Assembly: GCF_000382165.1 (NCBI RefSeq)
Contig: NZ_KB907710.1
Coordinates: forward strand, 62,001 to 126,000
Length of the DNA: 64,000 bases
DNA from: Arsukibacterium perlucidum DSM 18276
GTDB lineage: Bacteria > Pseudomonadota > Gammaproteobacteria > Enterobacterales > Alteromonadaceae
Direction of reading: 5' to 3'
The position numbers and the translations under genes are program-made. Below, one piece after another: positions 26,445 through 35,851 of the stretch. The notes under the pieces were generated by a model. The model worked only from the letters and a program-made list of their open reading frames with translations, was not told the origin of the DNA and did not search any database. Numbering within the stretch: the stretch's first letter is position 1; each line of letters begins with the position of its first letter.

Positions 26445-26470
26445 AAAAGCCGCTAATTAGCGGCTTTTTT
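26445..26470. terminator. Bidirectional rho-independent terminator
   Basis: AGCCGCT-AATT-AGCGGCT with A's before it and a T6 run after it (26444-26470) can end transcription in both directions. It serves the Xre-type gene on the plus strand and ampG on the minus strand, and overlaps the ampG stop codon. Confidence 0.85.
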
Positions 26471-27802
26471 ATTGGCTGATAGTTCTTTAACGCTCGCAAG
26501 TACAACGATTAAAATAAGGGCCGGAATACCCATGGCTGCGGTCATTATAAAGAAATTACTGTAACCTAACTGATCAACCCACTGCCCGGAGAACCCGCCG
26601 GTAAACTTTGGTAACAGCAACATAAGAGAACTAAACATGGCATATTGGGTTGCGGTGAAGGCCAAATTAACTAAAGAGGATAAATAGGCAATAAAGGCGC
26701 TGGTGGCAATGCCTGCACTTAGGTTATCTGCAGAGATAACCAGTGTCAGCCACATTAAATCGTAGCCAATATGACTTAACGCAGAAAATAATATATTGGT
26801 TACAGCGCTTAACAGGGCCCCGACAAATAAGACCTTAATTATTCCGAACTGATTAATCAACACGCCGCCAAGTGCTGCGCCTACCAAGGTCATGATTACC
26901 CCAAATATTTTGGAGACGCTGGCAACTTCCTCTTTGCTATAGCCCATATCAACATAAAAAGCATTGGCCATTACTCCCATTACCACATCTGAAATCCGGT
27001 AACAGGCAATCAGCGCCAAAATAAGAAGAGCATGCCACTTGTAGCGTTCGAAAAAATCAGTAAAAGGGGCTACCACCGCCTGCTTGAGCCAGGCAGCAAA
27101 ACGCTGAATTGCCGTACCCTCAGTATATTGCTGTTGCTGCAAGCCACTTACCGGTTCTTTACTCAGTAACGTCGTCAGGATGCCAGGCAGCATGCAAATC
27201 CCCATTACCAGATAGGCCTGCTGCCAGCCAGCTAAATCATAAGCCGGGCCATCAGAAAATATTGCGGCTAACCATAGGGTACCAGCTGATGCCAGGATCA
27301 TCGCCAACCGGTAACCGGAAAGATATGCAGCAGCAAGCGCGGCCTGCAGTTCAACCTCAGCACTTTCAATCCGAAAGGCATCTACGTTGATATCCTGAGT
27401 TGCAGAGGCAAATGCCAGTAAGACCGCCAGCGCAGCCATCAGAGCTAAATTTTGTTGAGGATCTGTCAAAGCAATACTGCAGATGGCTATCGTAACCAAA
27501 ATCTGTGAGGTAAGCAGCCAGCTGCGTCTTCTGCCCAGGCGACTATGTAACAGCGGGATTTTCAGGTGATCAGCTAGCGGGGACCATAGCCATTTCACAG
27601 CATATGCCAGCGCCACCCAACTGAAGTAACCGATGTCAGCGCGCGATACGTCTGCTTCACGCAGCCAGAAAGATAACACACCGAAAACCAGCATAAGAGG
27701 CAAGCCACTTGAGAAACCTAAAACGAAGATACTCAGAACCCGGCGTTGCAAGTAAATACGCAGGCCAGATAGCCAGGAAAAATAAGAGGTCAAAGAATAC
27801 AT
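26453..27802 (-). CDS. ampG: AmpG-type muropeptide permease (MFS)
   Basis: 449 residues, about 12 membrane helices. AmpG imports anhydro-muropeptides released from the cell wall for recycling; in some species this also drives beta-lactamase induction. Seen: FVLGFSSGLPLMLVFGVLSFWLREADVSRADIGYFSW near the N-terminus, KWLWSPLADHLKIPLL, LGRRRSWLL, TQDINVDAFRIE. This spacing is characteristic of AmpG rather than other MFS members. yajG, its neighbour in E. coli, lies ~1 kb upstream on the same strand. Confidence 0.9.
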   Translation of the reverse strand: MYSLTSYFSWLSGLRIYLQRRVLSIFVLGFSSGLPLMLVFGVLSFWLREADVSRADIGYFSWVALAYAVKWLWSPLADHLKIPLLHSRLGRRRSWLLTSQILVTIAICSIALTDPQQNLALMAALAVLLAFASATQDINVDAFRIESAEVELQAALAAAYLSGYRLAMILASAGTLWLAAIFSDGPAYDLAGWQQAYLVMGICMLPGILTTLLSKEPVSGLQQQQYTEGTAIQRFAAWLKQAVVAPFTDFFERYKWHALLILALIACYRISDVVMGVMANAFYVDMGYSKEEVASVSKIFGVIMTLVGAALGGVLINQFGIIKVLFVGALLSAVTNILFSALSHIGYDLMWLTLVISADNLSAGIATSAFIAYLSSLVNLAFTATQYAMFSSLMLLLPKFTGGFSGQWVDQLGYSNFFIMTAAMGIPALILIVVLASVKELSANKKAAN

Positions 27803-27855
27803 CCGTTAAAAAAGCAGTGTTCCAGCTTACCTTGCTGATAATTCTGGTCAAGTGA

Positions 27856-28176
27856 TTAAGGTCTGACGCCAATACAGTCCAGCGGGCAGTGACCCTTGCC
27901 GCGCAAAAAGCACAGGCAGTCCTGAATATTTCTGCGCAGTTGTCGATTATGCCGCAGACTATAGGCAGACCAGAATTCCAGTTCATGCAACAGGTGCCAG
28001 AACACCCGCTCCCTTAAGCTACCAGGGGCACCGGCAGATAACCGAAGCTGTGACCATTCTTCCAGAGTATCCCAGACAAATAAGTGCAATTCACTATGGG
28101 CGAGCCGTCCGCGCAAAAACCGGGATACGTAGTACACCAGTTGCTGAGATTTAAGCTCGATAAATTGCTCTAACAT
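27856..28176 (-). CDS. Unrecognised 106-residue protein with a cysteine-rich C-terminus
   Basis: I chose the ATG at 28176 because AAGG lies 6 bases upstream; a TTG at 28197 is the longer option. The body is predicted helical (MLEQFIELKSQQLVYYVSRFLRG, LFVWDTLEEWSQL, RVFWHLLHELEFWSAYSLRHN). It ends in four cysteines arranged CLC and CPLDC (DCLCFLRGKGHCPLDCIGVRP), which could bind a metal. No signal peptide or membrane helix. It lies between ampG and a periplasmic cyclophilin gene. Function unknown. Confidence 0.7.
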   Translation of the reverse strand: MLEQFIELKSQQLVYYVSRFLRGRLAHSELHLFVWDTLEEWSQLRLSAGAPGSLRERVFWHLLHELEFWSAYSLRHNRQLRRNIQDCLCFLRGKGHCPLDCIGVRP

Positions 28177-28229
28177 AGCCCGCCTTAATTGTGGCAACAG
28201 GCCAACAATTAAGACAAGTATAGCCGGTT

Positions 28230-28811
28230 TTATTCGGTTGGCAGTAAGCGTACTGTTTTTAATAGCAGGGGCTGGCGGGGCACATCAGGCCAACCCAGCT
28301 TTTCGCTGGTTTCGGTTTCCAGGGCATTGATTTTATCCAGCACTTCGAATCCGCTGATCACCCGCCCAAATACCGCGTAACCCCAGCGTGAACCGGGATC
28401 GAGGCTGTCATTGTCGGCCAGATTAATATAGAACTGACTGCTGGCACTATGCGGCTCAGCTAATCGGGCCATGGCAATGCTGCCATATTGATTTTTTAAG
28501 CCATTTCCTGCCTCATTAAAGATGGTTTTGCCCTGCTCAATTTCCTTAAACTGCATATTATAACCACCGCCCTGCACCACAAAATCAGCTATAAGCCGGT
28601 GAAAAACCGTGTTGTTATAGGCATTAGCTTTTACATAACTTAAAAAGTTATTGACGGTAATGGGCGCGCGACTGCGATCCAGCTCAAGTATGATGTTGCC
28701 TTCTGAAGTCTCAAGCTGCACCCGGGGATACAGGTTGTCGGGCTGCATAAATTTACCGGCCTGTAAGGGCAGGGCACAAAGTAATGTTATTAATACTAAC
28801 CAAACTCGCAT
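28230..28811 (-). CDS. Periplasmic cyclophilin-type peptidyl-prolyl isomerase
   Basis: 193 residues from the ATG at 28811, preceded by AGAGGA. A longer frame from 28847 would hide the signal peptide MRVWLVLITLLCALPLQA. The cyclophilin core shows FHRLIADFVVQGGGY (catalytic arginine and hydrophobic pocket), MARLAEPHSASSQFYINLADN and GYAVFGRVISGFEVLDKI. It helps proline isomerisation during folding of exported proteins, as PpiA does in E. coli. It sits between yajG and the small cysteine-rich gene on the same strand. Confidence 0.92.
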   Translation of the reverse strand: MRVWLVLITLLCALPLQAGKFMQPDNLYPRVQLETSEGNIILELDRSRAPITVNNFLSYVKANAYNNTVFHRLIADFVVQGGGYNMQFKEIEQGKTIFNEAGNGLKNQYGSIAMARLAEPHSASSQFYINLADNDSLDPGSRWGYAVFGRVISGFEVLDKINALETETSEKLGWPDVPRQPLLLKTVRLLPTE

Positions 28812-28815
28812 TATT

Positions 28816-29367
28816 TTATCCTCTGATTTGGGTTTGCCAGCTTTCATCGCGCAGTAAATCGGTAAGTACTTGTTCAGTCAGAACCCGCAGTTCGCGTTCA
28901 ATTACCGCAATATCAGCCTGAAACGGCGCTATCTGCCGGCTGTCACCACTGTAGGCTTTGGAAAAGCTATTGCCATTATGTTGCACTAACACTGTCATCG
29001 TCACCCGGTTTACTACCTCATGATCGAGTGGTCGCTGATTTACTCTGGCTTGCAACTGGTTAATCTGAATGGTTAGTGCGCGTTCACTTTGGTTAGTTAT
29101 GCTGGCACCACGTGCTTTCAGGGCATCGGCGACAGTTTGTTCCAGCTCTGCTCTGAGATCATTGGCTGTGGCATAGCCATGACTGGAATCACCGCGCTGA
29201 ATAACCAGGGTGTTCAGGCTGGATCGCTGATCCAGCAAGTAAAAACTAAAGGAACTCTGGGTCAGTGACGGCGCCTGCGGCCAGAACACCTGCGGGCTGA
29301 CAATTAACTGCGGTGGTTTGCTGGCACAGCCGGCGAGCAAAAATAAACACAGCAACAGGATACGCAT
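28816..29367 (-). CDS. yajG: YajG-family lipoprotein
   Basis: 183 residues with a lipoprotein signal peptide and lipobox (LLLAGC, Cys14), so it is anchored to a membrane by a lipidated cysteine. The rest (ELEQTVADALKARGASI, and TIQINQLQARVNQ near the middle) matches the YajG family, whose role is not established. In E. coli yajG lies next to ampG and bolA; all three are in this 5-kb stretch, which supports the call. It runs straight into the cyclophilin gene start. Confidence 0.85.
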   Translation of the reverse strand: MRILLLCLFLLAGCASKPPQLIVSPQVFWPQAPSLTQSSFSFYLLDQRSSLNTLVIQRGDSSHGYATANDLRAELEQTVADALKARGASITNQSERALTIQINQLQARVNQRPLDHEVVNRVTMTVLVQHNGNSFSKAYSGDSRQIAPFQADIAVIERELRVLTEQVLTDLLRDESWQTQIRG

Positions 29368-29371
29368 CTGG

Positions 29372-30526
29372 TTAGCTCCTTTTTATCGCTTCGAGTATCA
29401 CAAATTTTGGATTAGCAGCTAACTGCTGACAGTGGCCGAATAGTCGCTGTAATTGCTGCTGATAATTAAGATGACGGTTAGCCACAATACGCAAGCGGCC
29501 TCCCTGTTTCAACACCCGCTTGGCTTCAGCAAACATTTGGGTGGCAATGTGGGTGGTAACCGTATGCTGCTGGTGAAACGGCGGATTACAAATAATCTGA
29601 TCAGCACTTTGCTCTTGCTGGCTGGCCAGGCAATCATCAACGACATATTCGGTATTGTTCAGACATTGCGGCAGATTCAGTTCGATATTGGCCCTGGCTG
29701 AGGCGACCGCCATATAGGATTCATCGGTAAATACCAGCTGGCTTAGCGGTTGTTTAGCTAATAACATGAGACCAAGCACACCATTACCACAGCCTAAATC
29801 GATAATCCGTTGGCCGGCGGTGTCAGGCGGCAGATGCTGTAATAAAAACCGTGCGCCTAAATCCAGTTTTTCCCGGGCGAACACGTTGGCATGGTTTATT
29901 AAAGTAAAATCAGTATCTTCCAGTGGCCATTGCAAAGGAAAATGCGGTTGGGTTTTGCCGGGCTCAGGTTGACAGTGAATTAGCCGGCATTTTTTTACAG
30001 TCAGAGATGCCTGGGCCGGGCCAAGCTGCTTTGCAAACATGTCCAGCACGTTACGGTTAATCTCTTTGGCTTTAGCCGCCGCCAGAATAATGGTCCCGGG
30101 GCGGACAACGGCCGCCAGCTGACTTAAAATAAAACGCAGATAACTGTGGTTATTGGGCAGCTTCAATAACACAATGTCGGCGTTGTCTGGTAGCGGCGCC
30201 AGACTGTTGATGCTGCTAAATTGCTGGTTATCGATGCCATTTGCTGCCCGGTTGTAAGCAACGGCCTGCTGTGCCAGAAAAGAGTCGCTGCTGCTGGTTT
30301 GCCGGCAGTGGGCAAGTGCACAGGACAGCGCACCAAAACTGTCGTTGATTAGCAACAATTGGGGGGCGGCGCAGTTAGCTGCAGTAAAGTCGGCAATAGC
30401 AGTGTTTGCCGCGTCTATCAGCAGCTCATCAGCCGCGTCCCACGCTTGCAAGCTGTGATTAGGCTGATTTAGCGGCCAGCGCTGGAGGGTAAGGTTGATC
30501 TGACCAAACTGAAATTGGGTATTCAT
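29372..30526 (-). CDS. rlmG: 23S rRNA (guanine-1835-N2) methyltransferase
   Basis: 384 residues. RlmG methylates G1835 of 23S rRNA using S-adenosylmethionine. It has the two-domain MTS layout: a degenerate N-terminal methyltransferase-like half (LQAWDAADELLI, LINDSFGALSCAL) and a catalytic half with the SAM-binding IIDLGCGNGVLGLMLL and the active-site CNPPFHQQH. The N-terminal half matches RlmG rather than its relative RsmC. It is divergent from the AlkB-like gene with only 32 bases between the starts, and 4 bases separate it from yajG. Confidence 0.94.
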   Translation of the reverse strand: MNTQFQFGQINLTLQRWPLNQPNHSLQAWDAADELLIDAANTAIADFTAANCAAPQLLLINDSFGALSCALAHCRQTSSSDSFLAQQAVAYNRAANGIDNQQFSSINSLAPLPDNADIVLLKLPNNHSYLRFILSQLAAVVRPGTIILAAAKAKEINRNVLDMFAKQLGPAQASLTVKKCRLIHCQPEPGKTQPHFPLQWPLEDTDFTLINHANVFAREKLDLGARFLLQHLPPDTAGQRIIDLGCGNGVLGLMLLAKQPLSQLVFTDESYMAVASARANIELNLPQCLNNTEYVVDDCLASQQEQSADQIICNPPFHQQHTVTTHIATQMFAEAKRVLKQGGRLRIVANRHLNYQQQLQRLFGHCQQLAANPKFVILEAIKRS

Positions 30527-30558
30527 AACGATAACGTCTTAGCAGAGAGAGCAGCATT

Positions 30559-31182
30559 TTGACACGCCAGGCGCAGAGCGACAACCACAAAGCGGAAGCG
30601 CAACACTTTTTACTACCTGATGCCGACATTAGTCTGTGGCCGGCCTGGTTGCCAGCCGGCACTGCGTCGGAACTGCAAGCAAGCCTGACAACAGATCTAG
30701 GCTGGCGCCAGGAGCAAATCCGGATCTATGGTAAATCGGTTAAAATACCGCGTCAGCAAGTATGGATGGGCGAGCCACACTGCAGTTATCAATACTCGGG
30801 CGTGCGTTTTGCTCCTTCGCCATGGCATCCTGCCATCGAACAATTATGCCGTCAGCTAAGCAATACTATTGGCCGGCCGCTTAATTGCGTGCTGCTGAAT
30901 TTATATGCCAATGGCCAGGACCATATGGGTTGGCATGCCGATAATGAGCCTGAACTTGGTGCTGCTCCGGTAATTGCTTCTCTGAGTCTGGGGGCAACCC
31001 GTCGTTTTGATTTGCAACACCGGACTCTGGGCCATCAGCTGCAATTACAACTGGAAAATGGCAGTTTGCTGCTGATGGCCGGAGCCTGTCAGCAGCACTG
31101 GCAACACCGGTTGCCAAAACAAAGCCGGGTAGCAGCGGCCCGTTTAAACCTTACTTTTCGATATATAATGCCGCCGCCTTAG
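30559..31182 (+). CDS. AlkB-like 2-oxoglutarate/Fe(II) dioxygenase
   Basis: 207 residues. The double-stranded beta-helix shows the iron ligands HADNEPE (His-x-Asp) and the distal histidine in QQHWQHRLPKQ. The 2-oxoglutarate-binding arginines are in ARLNLTFR, and there is an NLYANGQDHMGWH segment. These enzymes reverse alkyl damage such as 1-methyladenine in DNA. The sequence resembles the eukaryotic-like ALKBH2 subtype more than E. coli AlkB. The only near start is TTG at 30559, after a weak GAGAGAG. It is divergent from rlmG. Confidence 0.9.
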   Translation: MTRQAQSDNHKAEAQHFLLPDADISLWPAWLPAGTASELQASLTTDLGWRQEQIRIYGKSVKIPRQQVWMGEPHCSYQYSGVRFAPSPWHPAIEQLCRQLSNTIGRPLNCVLLNLYANGQDHMGWHADNEPELGAAPVIASLSLGATRRFDLQHRTLGHQLQLQLENGSLLLMAGACQQHWQHRLPKQSRVAAARLNLTFRYIMPPP

Positions 31183-31245
31183 ATAAAATTATTTTTAGTA
31201 GGGCAGCCAGTTCGTTAGCTTGCTATAGCTGTTAAAAACAAAAAT

Positions 31246-31269
31246 AGCAGGCGACAACGTCAGCCTGCT
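31246..31269 (+). terminator. Hairpin between the AlkB-like gene and bolA
   Basis: AGCAGGC (31246-31252) and GCCTGCT (31263-31269) form a perfect 7-bp stem with a 10-base loop, about 65 bases after the dioxygenase stop. Only TTAAC follows, so termination would be weak; it could instead be a regulatory site in the bolA leader. Confidence 0.4.
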
Positions 31270-31312
31270 TAACTAAGATCCAGGTTAAATACCTGTTCAG
31301 GGAATAAGAAAT

Positions 31313-31645
31313 ATGTTGATCCAGACAGCGATAGAACAAAAATTACTGAGTGCTTTTGATCCGGTTTTTCTGGAAGTTATTAATGAAAGCAGTAACCATA
31401 ATGTTCCGGCCGGTGCCGAGTCACATTTTAAGGTTGTCATTGTAACACCGGCGTTCGATGGTATGCGTTTACTGCCGCGGCACAGGGCAGTTAATGCGGT
31501 GCTGGCAGAAGAGCTTGCAGAAAAGATTCACGCCCTGGCGCTGCACACCTATACTCCGTCGGAATGGTATGAATATTATGCCGAGAAACCGCCTGCATCG
31601 CCCAAATGCTTTGGTGGCAGCAAAGCCGATAAGGCAACTTTATAA
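31313..31645 (+). CDS. bolA: BolA family protein
   Basis: 110 residues. BolA proteins form [2Fe-2S] or apo complexes with monothiol glutaredoxins, and in E. coli BolA also affects cell shape and gene expression in stationary phase. Seen: VINESSNHNVPAGAESHFKVVIVTPAFDG, LLPRHRAVNAVLAEEL and IHALALHTYTPSEW. The SxHxVPxGxESHFKV pattern is the family core, and the HRxVxxxL helix carries the conserved histidine. Hairpins lie on both sides, so it is probably transcribed alone. Confidence 0.95.
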   Translation: MLIQTAIEQKLLSAFDPVFLEVINESSNHNVPAGAESHFKVVIVTPAFDGMRLLPRHRAVNAVLAEELAEKIHALALHTYTPSEWYEYYAEKPPASPKCFGGSKADKATL

Positions 31646-31701
31646 GCCCGGCACCAGCCAAAGCAGCTGGTTTATCAGCTGAATTTTGCCTAAAACGAAA
31701 T

Positions 31702-31726
31702 AAACAGGCTGATCAGACCTGTTTTC
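31702..31726 (+). terminator. Terminator after bolA
   Basis: AAACAGG (31702-31708) pairs with CCTGTTT (31718-31724) around a 9-base loop, followed by TTCTG. The stem is short but well placed between bolA and fabV. Confidence 0.55.
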
Positions 31727-31782
31727 TGCGTTAAAGTTTTACACTAGCGTAATTTTTTAGCGAGCTAACAGCAGGACTTCTT

Positions 31783-32976
31783 ATGGTTATTCAACCGAAA
31801 ATTCGTGGTTTTATTTGTACTAACGCCCATCCGGTAGGCTGTGCTGAGAACGTAAGACAGCAAATTAACTATGTAAAACAGCAGGGGCCCGTAGCGAATG
31901 GCCCGAAAAATGTACTGGTTATAGGTGCATCTACCGGCTATGGTCTGGCATCAAGGATTACAGCAGCTTTTGGCTCAGGTGCCAGCACTCTGGGTATATT
32001 TTTTGAAAAAGCGCCAACCGAAAGCAAAACCGGCTCTGCCGGCTGGTATAACACTGCAGCCTTTGAACAAGCAGCCGGGGCAGAGGGCTTGTGGAACAAA
32101 CACCTTAATGGTGATGCCTTTACTGACGAATTAAAAGCCGAAGCGATTAATCTGATCCGCAGTGAAATGGGCAAAATTGATTTAGTGGTATACAGCCTTG
32201 CTGCACCACGTCGCAAAGATCCGGTAACGGGTGAAGTATACAGTTCGGTGCTAAAGCCGATTGGTCAGGCATACACTGCGAAAAATCTGAATACCACCAA
32301 ACGTGAAATCGAAGAAGTGTCGGTAGAGCCGGCTAATGATGATGAGATCTTCAATACCGTCAAAGTGATGGGCGGTGAAGACTGGGAGCGTTGGTTAGAT
32401 CAGTTGCATGCTGCCGGCGTACTGGCAGAAAATTGTCAGACCGTCGCCTACACTTATATTGGTAAGAAACTTACCTGGCCTATTTATGGTAAAGCAACTA
32501 TCGGCCGGGCTAAAGAAGATTTAGACCGGGCGGCGGGCGCTATTCGCAGTAAGCTGAATGATGTTAAAGCAAAAGCTTATGTCGCCTCTTTGAAAGCGCT
32601 GGTTACCCAGGCCAGCTCAGCTATTCCGATTATGCCATTATATATATCCCTGCTTTATCGGGTAATGAAAGAGCAGGGCAGCCATGAAGGCTGTATTGAA
32701 CAAATTAACGGTTTGTTCCGCCAGGGCCTGTACAGCAACACACCACTACTTGATGACGCAGGGCGTTTGCGGATGGATGGTAAGGAGTTGGCGGATGAGG
32801 TGCAGGACAAAGTTGCGTCGCTATGGGATCAGGTTACCACTGATACCATTGACAGCCTGACTGATTATCACGGCTATCATACTGAATTTTTACACTTATT
32901 TGGTTTTGGTTTTGCTGGTGTCGATTACGACGCCGATGTCACACCGGCAGTGCCGTTGGCCAATCTGGCTAATTAG
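31783..32976 (+). CDS. fabV: Trans-2-enoyl-ACP/CoA reductase FabV
   Basis: 397 residues, full length. FabV catalyses the last, NADH-dependent reduction of the fatty-acid elongation cycle and can stand in for the triclosan-sensitive FabI. Seen: MVIQPKIRGFICTNAHPVGC, the nucleotide-binding VLVIGASTGYGLASRI, GTLGIFFEKAP-like segment, YSLAAPRRKDP, and the Y-x8-K catalytic motif in the KAYVASLKALVTQ/YTYIGKKLTW area. A terminator ends it and separates it from the nqr operon. Confidence 0.95.
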   Translation: MVIQPKIRGFICTNAHPVGCAENVRQQINYVKQQGPVANGPKNVLVIGASTGYGLASRITAAFGSGASTLGIFFEKAPTESKTGSAGWYNTAAFEQAAGAEGLWNKHLNGDAFTDELKAEAINLIRSEMGKIDLVVYSLAAPRRKDPVTGEVYSSVLKPIGQAYTAKNLNTTKREIEEVSVEPANDDEIFNTVKVMGGEDWERWLDQLHAAGVLAENCQTVAYTYIGKKLTWPIYGKATIGRAKEDLDRAAGAIRSKLNDVKAKAYVASLKALVTQASSAIPIMPLYISLLYRVMKEQGSHEGCIEQINGLFRQGLYSNTPLLDDAGRLRMDGKELADEVQDKVASLWDQVTTDTIDSLTDYHGYHTEFLHLFGFGFAGVDYDADVTPAVPLANLAN

Positions 32977-33305
32977 TATTATTGACAAGCCGCCTGTGAG
33001 CGGCTTTTTTTAAGCCGGGCAGGTCCATTGGTGCAGCAAGCCTGCTAATTAAGCGGGGGCAGAGCGATGATTAGCTGGTTGCTGACAGCAATTTGTCAGG
33101 GGCAGGCCACAATGATTTTGCTGATAATTTTACGCTGTACCATGGATAGCCGCTGGCTTTAATGTTAGAATTCGCGACTTTAATACGTGTATCTGGTTAA
33201 AAATTAATCGCCTTCGCGGCTTGATTAGTATAATCAGGTGCGCTGCGCTTGCTGCAGCTGAAAAACTGGACCCGGTTTCTTCCCAAAATAGTAGTGCAAG
33301 TACGT
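32977..33305 (+). promoter_or_regulatory. 329-base region with fabV terminator and probable nqr promoter
   Basis: AGCCGC-CTGTGA-GCGGCT followed by T7 (32988-33011) is the fabV terminator. Further on a perfect TATAAT (33229-33234), inside the small dyad GATTA-GTA-TAATC, is a fair -10 box for the nqr operon about 70 bases before nqrA. The -35 is not evident. A 31-codon frame at 33067-33162 has no support. Nothing else is recognisable. Confidence 0.5.
32988..33011 (+). terminator. Rho-independent terminator of fabV
   Basis: Perfect 6-bp GC-rich stem AGCCGC/GCGGCT with a 6-base loop and a run of seven T's, 12 bases after the fabV stop. Confidence 0.85.
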
Positions 33306-34643
33306 ATGATAAAACTCAAAAAAGGCTTGGACATTCCCCTCGCAGGCAGTCCTAAACAAGAGATAAGTACGGGTAACGCCATTACTACCGTCGCCGTTTT
33401 GGGCGAAGAGTATGTGGGCATGCGTCCGACGATGGCAGTCGAAGTAGGTGATACGGTTAAAAAAGGTCAGGTGCTTTTCGAAGACAAGAAAAACCCTGGC
33501 GTTAAGTTTACCGCGCCACTTGCAGGCACTGTCAAAGAAATTAACCGTGGTGCTAAGCGGGTGTTGCAATCGGTGGTTATTGCCGTTAGTGGTAATGACG
33601 CTGAGCAGTTTAACAGCTATAGCAGTGATCAGCTGGCCGGTTTAAGCCGCGAGCAAGTCACTCAGAATCTGGTAGATTCAGGTTTATGGACTGCCTTGCG
33701 CACCCGGCCATTCAGCCAGATACCGGCAATTGACAGCAGCCCACGTGCCATTTTCGTCAACGCCATGGACACCAACCCGTTAGCGGCTGACCCGGCAGTA
33801 ATCATTAATGCTGAAGCTGAAGCCTTTAACCAGGGCCTGACCCTGTTAACTAAGCTGACCGATGGCAAAGTATTCCTGACCAAGAAGGCAGGTGCTCAGC
33901 TGCCGGCCAGTTCAGCGGTGGAAGTGGCCGAGTTTGATGGTCCACACCCGGCAGGCTTAGTGGGTACTCATATTCACTTCTTAGAGCCGGTAAGCATGAA
34001 AAAAGTGGTATGGCATATCGGCTATCAAGACGTTATTGCCATGGCTAAGCTGTTTTTAAGCGGCGAGCTGGATGCCAACCGGGTAGTCGCTTTGTGCGGT
34101 CCTGTAGTGAAATCACCACGACTGATTAAAACGGTGCTGGGTACTTCATTAGCAGAGCTGACCAATAATGAACTTAATGACGGTAAAAACCGTATTATTT
34201 CAGGCTCAGTGTTGGCTGGTAACAGTGCTCATGGTGTGCATGGCTATTTAGGCCGTTATCACAATCAGGTTTCAGTGCTGGCTGAAGGCTATGACAAAGA
34301 GTTCTTAGGTTGGATTGCCCCCGGCGCCACTAAATTCTCGGTAACACGTGCTTATCTGTCGCATCTGAGCCCTAAACGCCTGTTCAATATGACAACTACC
34401 ACTAATGGCTCATCCCGGGCTATGGTGCCAATTGGTAATTATGAGCGGGTAATGCCGCTGGATGTATTACCAACGTTGTTGTTGCGGGACCTGGTGTCCG
34501 GTGATACTGACAGCGCCCAAACCCTGGGTTGCCTGGAGTTAGACGAAGAAGATTTGTCATTGTGTACTTTCGTATGCCCTGGCAAGTACGACTACGGCAC
34601 TATTCTGCGCAACTGCTTGACGACCATCCAGAAGGAAGGCTAA
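33306..34643 (+). CDS. nqrA: Na+-translocating NADH:quinone reductase subunit A
   Basis: 445 residues from the ATG at 33306, where the family sequence begins ([16 protein letters not shown]); the frame is open further upstream but that part is unrelated. NqrA is the cytoplasmic subunit without redox cofactor of its own, thought to help bind quinone. Seen: [30 protein letters not shown] and the C-terminal [23 protein letters not shown]. It is the first gene of the six-gene nqr operon that couples NADH oxidation to Na+ export. Confidence 0.97.
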   Translation: MIKLKKGLDIPLAGSPKQEISTGNAITTVAVLGEEYVGMRPTMAVEVGDTVKKGQVLFEDKKNPGVKFTAPLAGTVKEINRGAKRVLQSVVIAVSGNDAEQFNSYSSDQLAGLSREQVTQNLVDSGLWTALRTRPFSQIPAIDSSPRAIFVNAMDTNPLAADPAVIINAEAEAFNQGLTLLTKLTDGKVFLTKKAGAQLPASSAVEVAEFDGPHPAGLVGTHIHFLEPVSMKKVVWHIGYQDVIAMAKLFLSGELDANRVVALCGPVVKSPRLIKTVLGTSLAELTNNELNDGKNRIISGSVLAGNSAHGVHGYLGRYHNQVSVLAEGYDKEFLGWIAPGATKFSVTRAYLSHLSPKRLFNMTTTTNGSSRAMVPIGNYERVMPLDVLPTLLLRDLVSGDTDSAQTLGCLELDEEDLSLCTFVCPGKYDYGTILRNCLTTIQKEG

Positions 34644-34645
34644 TC

Positions 34646-35851
34646 ATGAGTTTAAAGCATTTTTTAGAGCGCATTGAACCGCAGTTTGAGAAAGGCGGAA
34701 AATATGAAAAGTGGTACGCACTGTATGAAGCCGTTGCCACCGTTTTATATACCCCCGGCTTAGTTACCAAAAATGGTACTCATGTTCGTGATAGTATCGA
34801 CTTAAAGCGGATCATGATTTTTGTTTGGCTGGCTCTGTTTCCGGCATTGTTCTTCGGTATGTACAATATCGGTCATCAGGCGGTAGAAGCACTGGTTGCT
34901 GGTTATGGCACGCCCGACACCTGGCAGGTGGCTATTTTCCAGATGCTGGGCGGTAATCTGACTGAAGCTTCAGGCTGGGCCGGTAAGATGTTTTATGGCG
35001 CTGTCTGGTTTCTGCCTATTTACGCGGTAACTTTCGTAGTGGGCGGTTTCTGGGAAGTGTTGTTTGCATCAGTGCGTAAGCATGAAGTGAATGAAGGCTT
35101 CTTTGTCAGTTCTATCCTGTTTGCATTAATTCTGCCAGCGACTATTCCACTGTGGCAGGTTGCCTTAGGTATTACTTTCGGTGTCGTGGTGGCGAAAGAA
35201 GTGTTCGGTGGTACTGGCCGTAACTTCTTAAACCCGGCGCTGGCTGGTCGTGCATTCTTATTTTTTGCTTACCCGGCGCAAATCTCCGGTGACGCAGTAT
35301 GGACTGTTGCTGACGGTTATTCAGGTGCAACCTGGTTAAGTAAAGCACAAATGGGCGAGTTAGATTATGCCGCCAACACCCAGTTATGGTGGGATGCTTT
35401 CTTAGGGTTTATTCCTGGTTCAGTAGGCGAAACCTCTGTACTGGCGTTGCTGGTAGGTGGCTTAGCGCTGATTTACTTCCGGATTGCCTCCTGGCGTATC
35501 GTGCTGGGTGTGATGATCGGGATGATTTTAACCAGCTACCTGTTTAATGCCATTGGCTCTAATACTAACCCGTTATTTGCCATGCCGTGGCATTGGCATC
35601 TGGTATTGGGTGGTTTTGCCATCGGTATGTTCTTTATGGCGACAGACCCGGTATCCGCATCCTTTACCAATCAGGGCAAGTGGGCATACGGTATACTGAT
35701 CGGCTTTATGGTGATCATGATTCGTGTGGCAAACCCGGCATATCCGGAAGGCATGATGCTGGCGATTTTATTCGCTAACCTGTTTGCACCACTGTTCGAT
35801 TTCTTTGTGGCACAAGCCAATATTAAGCGGAGGCTGGCACGCAATGTCTAG
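34646..35851 (+). CDS. nqrB: Na+-translocating NADH:quinone reductase subunit B
   Basis: 401 residues with about 10 membrane helices; its ATG is 2 bases after the nqrA stop. NqrB carries a covalently attached FMN and riboflavin, and forms part of the Na+ path. The flavinylation motif is seen as DGYSGATW, with the acceptor Thr229. A frame beginning earlier, at 34529, lies inside nqrA and is not the gene start. The attached FMN requires ApbE, encoded downstream. Confidence 0.97.
   Translation: MSLKHFLERIEPQFEKGGKYEKWYALYEAVATVLYTPGLVTKNGTHVRDSIDLKRIMIFVWLALFPALFFGMYNIGHQAVEALVAGYGTPDTWQVAIFQMLGGNLTEASGWAGKMFYGAVWFLPIYAVTFVVGGFWEVLFASVRKHEVNEGFFVSSILFALILPATIPLWQVALGITFGVVVAKEVFGGTGRNFLNPALAGRAFLFFAYPAQISGDAVWTVADGYSGATWLSKAQMGELDYAANTQLWWDAFLGFIPGSVGETSVLALLVGGLALIYFRIASWRIVLGVMIGMILTSYLFNAIGSNTNPLFAMPWHWHLVLGGFAIGMFFMATDPVSASFTNQGKWAYGILIGFMVIMIRVANPAYPEGMMLAILFANLFAPLFDFFVAQANIKRRLARNV

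Noticed and set aside
33067-33162. 31-codon frame upstream of nqrA as a leader peptide
   Set aside because: No family, ribosome-binding site doubtful, and the likely promoter lies downstream of it.
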